Below, one piece after another: positions 29,953-37,005 of a DNA stretch of 37,005 nucleotides. Position 1 is the stretch's first letter. Each line of letters begins with the position of its first letter. The translations under genes and the position numbers were made by a program. A model generated the notes under the pieces. It was not told the DNA's origin. It was given only the letters and a program-made list of their open reading frames with translations, and ran no database searches. This stretch comes from a virus. The stretch covers positions 1-37,005 of the IMG/VR virus record IMGVR_UViG_3300023292_000026. One strand, 5' to 3'.

Positions 29953-30246
29953 ATGTCAATCAATATTTTTTATACAACCTCGTTTTCAACAAACAGAACG
30001 AAAGTAGATGAGTCAGCGTTTGAGGAAAACTTAACAGGGAAGAAATGCCACATACAACAAGAGAGCGGGGAGAAACAAGAGTTAGATGATGGCGCGTTTT
30101 ATATGTTATATAATATGTGGTGTCCGGTATTAGACATTTTAATAGGAGATCAGATAGTAACATCAAGCGACACCTTTCAAGTGAAATCAGTTCAATCATT
30201 TGATGTAGGAGGAAACCAACACTTACAATTACTGATAGTTAAATGA
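29953..30246 (+). CDS. Head closure (stopper) protein
   Basis: The 97-residue beta-rich protein (KCHIQQESGEKQELDDGAFY, ILIGDQIVTSSDTFQVKSV) has the size, fold pattern and position of SPP1 gp16-like stoppers, which close the DNA channel before tail joining. It ends in an ATGA overlap with the gp10-like gene. The call rests largely on gene order. Confidence 0.6.
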   Translation: MSINIFYTTSFSTNRTKVDESAFEENLTGKKCHIQQESGEKQELDDGAFYMLYNMWCPVLDILIGDQIVTSSDTFQVKSVQSFDVGGNQHLQLLIVK

Positions 30247-30629
30247 TAGATATTAAGATAAAAAATATAGATCAACTAATGCGCGTCTATGGTAATGTAG
30301 GGAATATAGTCAGAAAGGAAATGAAAGATGCATTAAATAAGTCGGGAGCAGTAGTAGAAAATACAGCGAAAAGAAAAACACCAGTAGATCAGGGACATCT
30401 AAGGCGATCAATACAGAAAGGGAAGAAAGCCAGGGCCGGAGATAGACAGGTATCAGTAGGGAGTAATGTTAAATACGCGTTAAGTCAGCACGAGAACTTA
30501 CATTTTAGGCATACAGTAGGAGAGGCAAAGTTTTTAGACAAGGCATTGAAACAAAACGAAAGCAGAATAAACAGATTTTTCAAAGAAATGATCAACAATA
30601 TAATAAAAAAATTAGCAAGATATAGATAA
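30243..30629 (+). CDS. HK97 gp10-like tail completion/neck protein
   Basis: The product has 128 residues. It shows the HK97-gp10 family pattern: an N-terminal helix (VGNIVRKEMKDALNKSGAVV), TAKRKTPVDQGHLRRSIQKG (about 41-60), VSVGSNVKYALSQHENLHF and a C-terminal FLDKALKQNESRI helix. These proteins join head and tail. Strongly basic. Confidence 0.82.
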   Translation: MIDIKIKNIDQLMRVYGNVGNIVRKEMKDALNKSGAVVENTAKRKTPVDQGHLRRSIQKGKKARAGDRQVSVGSNVKYALSQHENLHFRHTVGEAKFLDKALKQNESRINRFFKEMINNIIKKLARYR

Positions 30630-30632
30630 TTT

Positions 30633-31079
30633 ATGTTGACAACTTATACAGGGTTAAAAAGTGTAATAATAACCAAGTTAAGTGCCTTACAAATAGGTGG
30701 CGAGGATGCTTTTGTAGCAGTTTATACAGTTAACCCAATTAAGCCAACGGGTTATCCTTATGCTATGGTAATTGAGAGTGCGGGAGAGGGCGAAATAATA
30801 GACACAGATAGGAACGAAAGGATTATAGAGTTTAAGGTTAGATTATATCAGGAAGTAGGCACAAAAACGCCAGCAGAGGCATCGGCAATAAGATTAGCAA
30901 TAACAGATGCAGTAATGGCAATGTTTGACCAAGATCCACAGCTTACAGTAGCTGACGTCATTAGTGTAATGAAAGTCAATGTAACGCCGATAGAATTTGA
31001 GGAAATAACAAAGGACAGGCCTATATTTTCAAGCGAGTTTATTATCCAGTGCATTGTGCTAACTAATAATTATTCTTAA
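30633..31079 (+). CDS. Tail terminator protein
   Basis: The 148-residue alpha/beta protein starts with a helix (LKSVIITKLSALQIG), has YPYAMVIESAGEGEIID and ERIIEFKVRLYQEVG strands, an EASAIRLAITDAVMAMFDQ helix and a final strand FIIQCIV. This matches small tail-terminator proteins that cap the tail tube, and it is in the right place before the tube gene. The call is by fold pattern and order. Confidence 0.7.
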   Translation: MLTTYTGLKSVIITKLSALQIGGEDAFVAVYTVNPIKPTGYPYAMVIESAGEGEIIDTDRNERIIEFKVRLYQEVGTKTPAEASAIRLAITDAVMAMFDQDPQLTVADVISVMKVNVTPIEFEEITKDRPIFSSEFIIQCIVLTNNYS

Positions 31080-31090
31080 TATATAAATTT

Positions 31091-31246
31091 ATGAAGTATA
31101 AAAATGTAAGTAAAAAAGATTTACTGGTCGTTGGCATAGGATTAGTTAAATCAGGAGCAATAAGAAATATGCCAAAGGGTTTTCACAACATAAATTTTGA
31201 AAAGGTCATTGAAAAACCCATAGAAGTTAAAAAAGATAACAAATAA
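31091..31246 (+). CDS. Small conserved-type phage protein, 51 aa
   Basis: ATG 31091 to TAA 31244-31246, sitting snugly between the tail terminator and the tube gene. KDLLVVGIGLVKSGAIRNMP and GFHNINFEKV resemble very short proteins found at this position in other siphophages. Function unknown. Confidence 0.6.
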   Translation: MKYKNVSKKDLLVVGIGLVKSGAIRNMPKGFHNINFEKVIEKPIEVKKDNK

Positions 31247-31248
31247 AT

Positions 31249-32451
31249 ATGCCTAATTATTTATCAGATCAACAATATATAGCTTTAAAAGTTGAAGCTA
31301 TTGAGAACACACCAATCACGCCAGATGTATTTTTACCACTAATAAAAGAAGATATAGTTTCAGATTTAGGGAGAAACCCAGACGAAAGGTTAGCTGGATT
31401 AGATTGGAAATCAGATGATTTACTAAAGGGTAGACATTCACACGGAGGCCCAGTAGAGTTATACGCAGATCCTGACACATTAGGACATATTCTTAATATG
31501 TTTTATAAGAAAGGAAACACAGTAGGAGATGCAGCCGTTGGATATACTCATCCATTCACAGCAGCCGATCCAAAGAGTTATACAATAGAAATAGCCAAAG
31601 GATTATATGCGCAAAGATATTGGGGAGTAAAAGCTGATAATTTGAAGTTAGAATTTGATAACAACAAATTAAAAGCAACCATTGATATTAAAGCAGTTGG
31701 ACAATTCAGCACGGCAACATTAGCAGTAGCCCTCACAGGCGCAGCTATGACAGAGGCAGTATTCAATCAAGATTATATATTAAAGCCAACAGAGGGATTA
31801 GTTAATGGAGATGTAGTAGTTATAGGTGGAGTTGATATAACAATCACAAGTGTAGATGCAGATGGAGTTACAATAGGATTTGGAGCAACAACAGTAACAT
31901 CAGGCGTAGGTGGTAGCGTTTATTTAAAGAAACAAGATTATTCAGCGCCTACATTACAAGATCCTTTGTTTGAGGGTAATACGTTGATAGGTGTGGGAGT
32001 AGATGAAACAGCAGCAACGACAGCTTCGGGAGCAAAGGCAACGGCAACACCATTTCAAGAGTTTGTAATTGAATTAAAGAACAACTTGTTTGAACAAGCA
32101 GCTTCAGGACAGCACGATCCAATAAAGATACTTCCAAAAATGAAAGAGGGTAGAATATTAACAAAGAAATTGTTTGCAGATGTGGATCAACACAGAAAAT
32201 GGATAGACAAAACCAAACAAGCTATAACTTTGATATCAAAGGGTAGGTTTATTAAGACAGATAGAACCACTTGGGACGAATTATCATTTAAGTTTCACAA
32301 AGTAAAGCTCAATCCAAATAGCAATCCATTAGATGTTGGCGAATATATATATGACAATCAAGAGTTTGATGTTTTGTATGACAGAACAGACGTGAAAGCA
32401 ATTACATTGTCATTAGTAAATCGCACAGCTGGGACAGCTTATGGTGACTAA
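31249..32451 (+). CDS. Major tail tube protein
   Basis: The product has 400 residues. LSDQQYIALKVEAIENTPIT, DWKSDDLLKGRHSHGGPVEL and GHILNMFYKKG open a tail-tube fold, which resumes with ATPFQEFVIELKNNLFEQ and ISKGRFIKTDRTTWDELSF. About 170-230 is an extra Gly/Val/Thr-rich beta insertion (NGDVVVIGGVDITITSV) that likely projects from the tube, as the Ig-like domains of other phages do. It stacks to form the flexible, non-contractile tail. No sheath gene is present, supporting a siphovirus. Confidence 0.83.
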   Translation: MPNYLSDQQYIALKVEAIENTPITPDVFLPLIKEDIVSDLGRNPDERLAGLDWKSDDLLKGRHSHGGPVELYADPDTLGHILNMFYKKGNTVGDAAVGYTHPFTAADPKSYTIEIAKGLYAQRYWGVKADNLKLEFDNNKLKATIDIKAVGQFSTATLAVALTGAAMTEAVFNQDYILKPTEGLVNGDVVVIGGVDITITSVDADGVTIGFGATTVTSGVGGSVYLKKQDYSAPTLQDPLFEGNTLIGVGVDETAATTASGAKATATPFQEFVIELKNNLFEQAASGQHDPIKILPKMKEGRILTKKLFADVDQHRKWIDKTKQAITLISKGRFIKTDRTTWDELSFKFHKVKLNPNSNPLDVGEYIYDNQEFDVLYDRTDVKAITLSLVNRTAGTAYGD

Positions 32452-32470
32452 TTAACTTAATCTAAATAAA

Positions 32471-32821
32471 ATGGATAGAGAAATCAAAACAATTACAACT
32501 CCAAGTGGAGCAAGCATTAAGATTAAGACCTATATCACGGGCAGAGAAAGTGAACAGATAGACAACATTCTTTATAAGGCGATGAATTTATCGGCCCAGA
32601 CAGGAAATGCACAAGGAACTAATCTAAATCTTAGTGACGGAGCTTTCTTAACGGAGCAAACTCACAAAACTATTGAGTTAATGGTTGTTTCAGTTGACGA
32701 TAAGACCGATAAGATATTGGATACCATTTTAGATATGAAACAAAAAGATTATCTATTTGTTATTTCAGAGATAGAAAAGGTTACAAAGGATATACAAGAC
32801 GCAGACATAAAAAAAAAATAG
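32471..32821 (+). CDS. Tail assembly chaperone, short (G-like) product
   Basis: The 116-residue protein starts MDREIKTITTPSG and has the IKTYITGRESEQIDNILYKA and LMVVSVDDKTDKILDTIL features of G-type chaperones that load the tape measure into the tail tube. It ends in a run of ten A (32809-32818) directly before TAG, giving KKK-stop. This A10 run allows a -1 shift into a downstream frame that lacks its own start. Position between tube and tape measure is the canonical one. Confidence 0.82.
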   Translation: MDREIKTITTPSGASIKIKTYITGRESEQIDNILYKAMNLSAQTGNAQGTNLNLSDGAFLTEQTHKTIELMVVSVDDKTDKILDTILDMKQKDYLFVISEIEKVTKDIQDADIKKK

Positions 32822-32988
32822 CAATAGATAGATTGAATACGGCTATTATCTGTATAGAGATGGGTTGGGATTATTTGACTTACAGAAGTCAGCCGACTTG
32901 GTTTATTAAGATGGTAGCCGATATTATTACTAACAGAAATAAAAATGACAACTCAAAAACTACAAATATTGATAGACGCGCAAGATAG
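32818..32988 (+). CDS. Tail chaperone frameshift extension (T-like part)
   Basis: The -1 frame is open from the A10 slip site to TAG 32986-32988 and adds about 56 residues, including AIICIEMGWDYLTYRSQPTW and FIKMVADIITNRN. A Gly-Trp-aromatic pattern followed by Pro-x-Trp is typical of the T part of G-T chaperones. A -1 slip on A AAA AAA would give a fusion of about 172 residues. The extension overlaps the start of the tape measure by 44 bases. Its frame and motifs are visible; the frameshift itself is inferred. Confidence 0.78.
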   Translation: MAIDRLNTAIICIEMGWDYLTYRSQPTWFIKMVADIITNRNKNDNSKTTNIDRRAR

Positions 32989-34210
32989 GGCCAGCAAAAA
33001 ATTAGAGGGCATTAAAGGAAAGTTAGCTGGAATGTCAGCTGGAATGAGAAAAGTAGGTATTGCTACAACAGCAATGGGTGCTGCTATTACTGGTGCTGCA
33101 TTTTTATCTATTAAAGCATTTCAAAAACAAGAAAGGGCAGAGGCCAGATTAGAACAGTTAACCAAGAGCATATCAAACGCAACCGACGAGCAAATACAAA
33201 AACTAAAGGATCAAGCGACAGCACTTCAAAGGGTTGGTGTAGTTGGAGATGATGTAGTTATATCAGGGCAATCACAGTTAGCAACATTTGCATTAAACAC
33301 AGAACAGATAGGAGCATTAACTCCGGCATTAACAGATATGATAGTAGCGCAGAAAGGAGTTAACTCAACACAAGAGGACGCAATAACAATAGCAAACGCT
33401 GTTGGTAGGGCCATTGATGGTGGAGCAGGAGCATTAACAAGATATGGTATTAGTTTATCAGACACACAAAAAGAATTATTCAAAACAGCAAATAGAGAGG
33501 AACGAGTAGCTTTATTGGCAGAGATATTGACAGGAAACTTTGGTGGATTGAATGAAAAGATGAGAGAAACTTCAGAGGGTGGAGTAGCAGCTTTGAAAAA
33601 TAGTTTTGGAGATCTAATGGAAAAGGTTGGCAAACCATTATCAGAAGTATTAGATAGATTGGTTCAAGATTTAGCGCCAGTAATAGATAAAATTTCAGAT
33701 TGGATAGAGAAAAATCCTGAATTAACAAAAAAAATAGTTATAGCAACCGCTGCATTGGGTGGTTTACTTGTTGTTTTTGGCCCATTATTGATAATGTTGC
33801 CGGGAATAATAGCTTTGTTTAGCCCTGTTGGACTTATAATTTTTGGAGTAGTGGCAGCAATAACTGCCTTGTCGGCCGCGGTAATATTTGTTGTCAAGAA
33901 ATGGAAAGAAATGGTTAAGGCAATAAAAGATTTTGGTGGTATAGGAAAAGTATTAGGCGCTATTGGTAGCTTCGCCGGAGAAAAGATTACAGGATTGATA
34001 AAAGGAAGCCGTGAAACAGGTGGATACATACCAGAAACAGGGTTGTATCAATTACATAAAGGGGAAAATGTTATCCCGGCAAGTGGAAAATCAGGGAACA
34101 CTTATAACTTTGATTTTAGTGGAGCAAATATAGTAGATAAAGAAAACTTTATAAGACAAATAACTAAATCATTAAATAGGGGAGCAAAATTAGCTTCAAT
34201 GGGTATATGA
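32945..34210 (+). CDS. Tape measure protein (short)
   Basis: The product has 421 residues. N-terminal coiled region (LIDAQDRASKKLEGIKGKL), then a GIATTAMGAAITGAAFLSI segment, long helices, two hydrophobic stretches at about 265-315 (IATAALGGLLVVFGPLLIML, PVGLIIFGVVAAITALSAAV), and an end TGGYIPETGLYQLHKGENV that is common in tape measures. It sets tail length and helps DNA cross the membrane. At about 0.15 nm per residue the tail would be near 63 nm, short for a siphovirus. Confidence 0.85.
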   Translation: MTTQKLQILIDAQDRASKKLEGIKGKLAGMSAGMRKVGIATTAMGAAITGAAFLSIKAFQKQERAEARLEQLTKSISNATDEQIQKLKDQATALQRVGVVGDDVVISGQSQLATFALNTEQIGALTPALTDMIVAQKGVNSTQEDAITIANAVGRAIDGGAGALTRYGISLSDTQKELFKTANREERVALLAEILTGNFGGLNEKMRETSEGGVAALKNSFGDLMEKVGKPLSEVLDRLVQDLAPVIDKISDWIEKNPELTKKIVIATAALGGLLVVFGPLLIMLPGIIALFSPVGLIIFGVVAAITALSAAVIFVVKKWKEMVKAIKDFGGIGKVLGAIGSFAGEKITGLIKGSRETGGYIPETGLYQLHKGENVIPASGKSGNTYNFDFSGANIVDKENFIRQITKSLNRGAKLASMGI

Positions 34211-34980
34211 TAGATCTAAAATTTGACAATACTACAATATCAAATACAACTTATTTTTTAGAATATTCAAAACATCAAACAGCACCTGATAGAGATTTGG
34301 AATTAGTAAGACTACCAAATAGATCAGGGGAAGTTTTAATATCAAACAATTTTAGAAGTAAAAGAATATTATTAAGAGGAGTTATATTAGGAACATCTCC
34401 ATCAGATTTACAATCAAAAGTAGATACATTTAAAGAATTGTTCAGTAGAGAAGCAAAAAATCTTGACATAACACCAGATGGAGGATCAATACGTAGGTAT
34501 ATAGCAACTTGTTCGTCACATACGTTTGATCAAGAATCATACAATGTAACACATATGCCTTGGGAAGCAGAATTTATTGTGCCATCAGGAGAAGGAAAAG
34601 CAACAAGCTCAACCACTTATAGTGATGATGATATAACAAGTTCACCACACACAGATGATATTGGTTTAATATTAGCAGGATCAAAAAAGCCTCAACCAGT
34701 TATTGTAATGACAATTGATAGTGAAACTAATATGACGAAGTTAAAGTTTACAAATAATACAACCGATCAATACATAGAAGTAACAAGAGCATTTGCTAAT
34801 GCAGAAGTATTAACAATAGATTGCGAGAATATGACCTGTCAAGTTGGTGGAGTAGATGTTGATTTTGATGGTGTATTCCCAAAGTTTGATATAGGAACTA
34901 ATAGTTATACTTTAACTACAACAGATACAGGAGCATTCAACATTGATCTAGATGTAACTTATTACCTCACATATTTATAG
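34207..34980 (+). CDS. Distal tail protein (Dit-like)
   Basis: The product has 257 residues and overlaps the tape measure stop as ATGA. DLELVRLPNRSGEVLI and KRILLRGVILGTSPSDLQSK followed by LDITPDGGSIRRYIA match the N-terminal ring domain of Dit proteins; the C-terminal half (KKPQPVIVMTIDSETNMTKL) is a beta-sandwich like a carbohydrate-binding module. Dit forms the hub joining tube, tail tip and fibres. Confidence 0.8.
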   Translation: MIDLKFDNTTISNTTYFLEYSKHQTAPDRDLELVRLPNRSGEVLISNNFRSKRILLRGVILGTSPSDLQSKVDTFKELFSREAKNLDITPDGGSIRRYIATCSSHTFDQESYNVTHMPWEAEFIVPSGEGKATSSTTYSDDDITSSPHTDDIGLILAGSKKPQPVIVMTIDSETNMTKLKFTNNTTDQYIEVTRAFANAEVLTIDCENMTCQVGGVDVDFDGVFPKFDIGTNSYTLTTTDTGAFNIDLDVTYYLTYL

Positions 34981-34982
34981 AT

Positions 34983-37005
34983 ATGCAACCAAAATATATA
35001 TATAAAATATATGACATAACTGACACATTTGTTAAGGTGTTGGATGATGTTATATCAAAACCAGAGTTTACGTATTCTCTTAATGGTGGTTTAGGGGAAT
35101 TAGTTTTGCAATTGAATAGATCGTTAGATGATTATGGAGAGGGAACTGACTTAGATTTTAATTACAAAGTAGAAGTTCATCTAACAGATGATTATAATGA
35201 TAGCGCGTTGATTTATACGGGTTATATTTCTGCGTTTAATCCATATTACAGGAATGGATCAGAGGGAGTAGAGATAACTATTTTACCAAACATAGCAAAG
35301 TTAAATAATGAATATTATAGAAGTGGTACAAGCGTAAAGGATAACTTTGATCTTACTTGGACAGCAACAGAGATAGGAGATATTATTGAGGGCATTATAG
35401 ACAACCATAGATCATTAGTTTCAGCGCTTTATATTTCAAATGACTATACAGACATAGATGATACTGGAAATAGCATAACGGTTACATTTAGTCAAGAGAA
35501 ACATATAGATACAATACATTTATTAGAAAAATATATTGATACTGGTTGGCATTGGTATATAGATGCTTCTGGTAAATTTTATTTGAAAGATCAATCAGCA
35601 ACAGCAGATCATAGTTTTATTTTAGGAAAACATATTATTGGAATAGACGGACACAAAAACATAGAGGATGTAATGAATACTTATTTTATTTGGAATGGAG
35701 AAAAGTCAGGTACGGTAGTTGATAATATATATCAAGATGCAACAAGCCAAAATAACTTTGATAATATAGCAGGACTATTAGTTGATAGTGAAATGACAAC
35801 TGATGGTTTTTCTGATTTTACTGGTAATGCTAAAATAGCAAACAATAAAGATAGCAAGAGATTAATAACAATAACTATATCGGCAAAGGATTATGATATA
35901 GCAGGGATTAGGCCCGGAGATACCTGTAAGATATTAAACATTGATGGAAACCAAACTATATTTGGAACTAATATGAAGATTTACAGGATTGATTATACCC
36001 CAACAGAAGCTACATTGGAATTGATTGGAGTTGATTTAAAACCTGTATTGTCAACTGACAGCAAATCAAATGATGTTAAAAGTGTAGGTGGAGTAACTGC
36101 TCAAATGGTAAGAGAAGCAACAGTTAAAGCAAACGCCGGGATGCATTGGGACGGAGATGTATTGGTTATAGAGGGAAGCATAAAGGCAGTCACAGGAGAA
36201 ATTGGTGGCTGGGTTATAGGAACAGATACATTAAGTTCGGTTGATGGCGACATAGTTTTAGATAGCTCAACAGGAGCAGCTAACTTATCTTTTTATGATG
36301 GGTCAGCTAATCTTGCTGGTAAATTATATGGAGAAGATGTTGGTGGCCCAGTTATGACGGTAGGAGCATACGCATTAAGAATATTACCACAATCAAATAG
36401 TAATGATGGAGAATTAATTCTTTTAGGTGTTGATGCTGGTGGAACTCCTTATGCTGGCAACATTAAAATACATCACAGAGATAGCACGGGTGGAGAAACT
36501 CCACCATTCTATAGGGGAGATTTAGAAATATCTAGTGGAAATAATTATCCAGCTATTGCTCATACCATTTGGATAAATGATTGTCTTGTACCAACAGATA
36601 CAGTAAGAACATTAGGTATGCCAGATTCAAGTTATATGTGGGGAGCATTATATTTAGCTCAACTTGGTTTTGGTTATCCTGCCACAGAGGGAGCTGTTTT
36701 TACAAAAGACGATCATCATATTTATTATAGAAACAATACAGGAGAAGTTCAACTAGACACAACAGATCCAGTAGGAACTTATTTACCTTTGGCAGGTGGG
36801 ACAATGACTGGTGAAATAAATATGGGGACATACTCAATTACAAATGCAAACACAGCAACGTTTAGCAATCCAATTACAGTAGGAACACCGACTGCTGCTG
36901 GACACGCAGTAACAAGTGGATATTTAACAACAGCATTAGCAAGTTATTTGGCTCTTTCAGGTGGGACAATGACTGGTGAAATAGCAATGGGAAACCATAA
37001 AATAA
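34983..37005 (+). CDS. Tail-associated (Tal-like) protein with fibre repeats, 3' end beyond window
   Basis: ATG 34983, with 674 codons before the window ends without a stop. About 1-360 is a baseplate-hub Tal-like domain (EFTYSLNGGLGELVLQLNRS, QEKHIDTIHLLEKYIDTGWH, IAGIRPGDTCKILNIDG). A linker (VGGVTAQMVREATVKANAGM) follows, then a beta-rich fibre part with two GGTMTGEI repeats at its end. The frame matches the partial fibre at 3-431: the last base plus bases 1-2 make a codon, so a direct join would give about 817 residues. Repeat phasing suggests some residues may be missing at the join. It is the predicted receptor-binding tail tip. Confidence 0.85.
   Translation, partial: MQPKYIYKIYDITDTFVKVLDDVISKPEFTYSLNGGLGELVLQLNRSLDDYGEGTDLDFNYKVEVHLTDDYNDSALIYTGYISAFNPYYRNGSEGVEITILPNIAKLNNEYYRSGTSVKDNFDLTWTATEIGDIIEGIIDNHRSLVSALYISNDYTDIDDTGNSITVTFSQEKHIDTIHLLEKYIDTGWHWYIDASGKFYLKDQSATADHSFILGKHIIGIDGHKNIEDVMNTYFIWNGEKSGTVVDNIYQDATSQNNFDNIAGLLVDSEMTTDGFSDFTGNAKIANNKDSKRLITITISAKDYDIAGIRPGDTCKILNIDGNQTIFGTNMKIYRIDYTPTEATLELIGVDLKPVLSTDSKSNDVKSVGGVTAQMVREATVKANAGMHWDGDVLVIEGSIKAVTGEIGGWVIGTDTLSSVDGDIVLDSSTGAANLSFYDGSANLAGKLYGEDVGGPVMTVGAYALRILPQSNSNDGELILLGVDAGGTPYAGNIKIHHRDSTGGETPPFYRGDLEISSGNNYPAIAHTIWINDCLVPTDTVRTLGMPDSSYMWGALYLAQLGFGYPATEGAVFTKDDHHIYYRNNTGEVQLDTTDPVGTYLPLAGGTMTGEINMGTYSITNANTATFSNPITVGTPTAAGHAVTSGYLTTALASYLALSGGTMTGEIAMGNHKI
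36778..36909 (+). repeat. Fibre repeat, copy A (copy B at 7-138)
   Basis: Pairs with 7-138 (about 92% identical over 132 bases). Between this copy and the window end lies a further, more diverged GGTMTG unit (from about 36957). Confidence 0.9.

Noticed and set aside
1-37005. tRNA genes, CRISPR arrays, insertion sequences, integrase or attachment site
   Set aside because: No cloverleaf with a GGTTCRA-type arm was seen by eye, no regularly spaced identical repeats, no transposase or integrase motifs, and no long terminal inverted repeats. A tRNAscan run would settle the tRNA point.

Overview
The window is an AT-rich stretch (roughly one third G+C by eye) of a tailed-phage genome. Every credible gene is on the + strand, packed end to end with many ATGA start-stop overlaps, and no gap exceeds about 170 bases. 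The order and families of the virion genes (HK97-type portal, protease and capsid, neck proteins, tail tube, frameshifted tail chaperone, tape measure, Dit-like and Tal-like proteins) indicate a long-tailed siphovirus. I see no integrase, CI-type repressor, tRNA or CRISPR array, so nothing points to lysogeny.

The host cannot be named from this sequence. Promoters are of the sigma70 type (TTGACA/T, about 17 bp, TATAAT). Most genes have no Shine-Dalgarno sequence, and several promoters fire at or almost at the ATG. This suggests a low-GC bacterium that tolerates leaderless or SD-less initiation, possibly a candidate-phylum lineage; that is a weak inference. Stop codons are standard. Two short blocks (8.53-9.14 kb and 9.65-10.53 kb) stand out with strong SD sequences and different codon use.

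Layout: (1) 0-0.43 kb, the C-terminal end of a tail fibre whose N-terminal part is the last gene of the window (34983-37005), so the record opens and closes inside one gene. (2) 0.5-1.8 kb, lysis: a small membrane-anchored protein, an Amidase_3 endolysin and a holin. (3) 1.9-7.7 kb, early/replication: a DnaA domain IV-like protein, a structured leader, a replication initiator carrying origin-like iterons in its own coding sequence, a sigma region 4-only protein, ERF annealing protein, an SSB-like protein, NinG nuclease and a membrane-anchored SleB-type hydrolase. (4) 7.7-10.5 kb, a structured RNA candidate, small unknown genes, an HNH-like mini-protein and a metallophosphoesterase. (5) 10.6-13.9 kb, two beta-class DNA methyltransferases, the second a ParB-methyltransferase fusion cut by an in-frame TAA. 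(6) 14.0-16.0 kb, terminase small and large subunits. (7) 16.1-20.2 kb, a glycosyltransferase block with five predicted catalytic domains in three proteins, lodged between terminase and portal. (8) 20.4-29.3 kb, portal-MuF fusion, protease with acidic tail, capsid protein, a large fibre-like protein and an 18-residue-repeat protein. (9) 29.4-37.0 kb, neck, tail tube, chaperone with an A10 slippery site, tape measure, Dit and Tal/fibre.

The most unusual content is the glycosyltransferase block, the interrupted ParB-methyltransferase, the two structured RNA regions (2153-2266 and 7710-7836), the leaderless promoters, and the SD-bearing islands that share a near-identical 19-nt leader.
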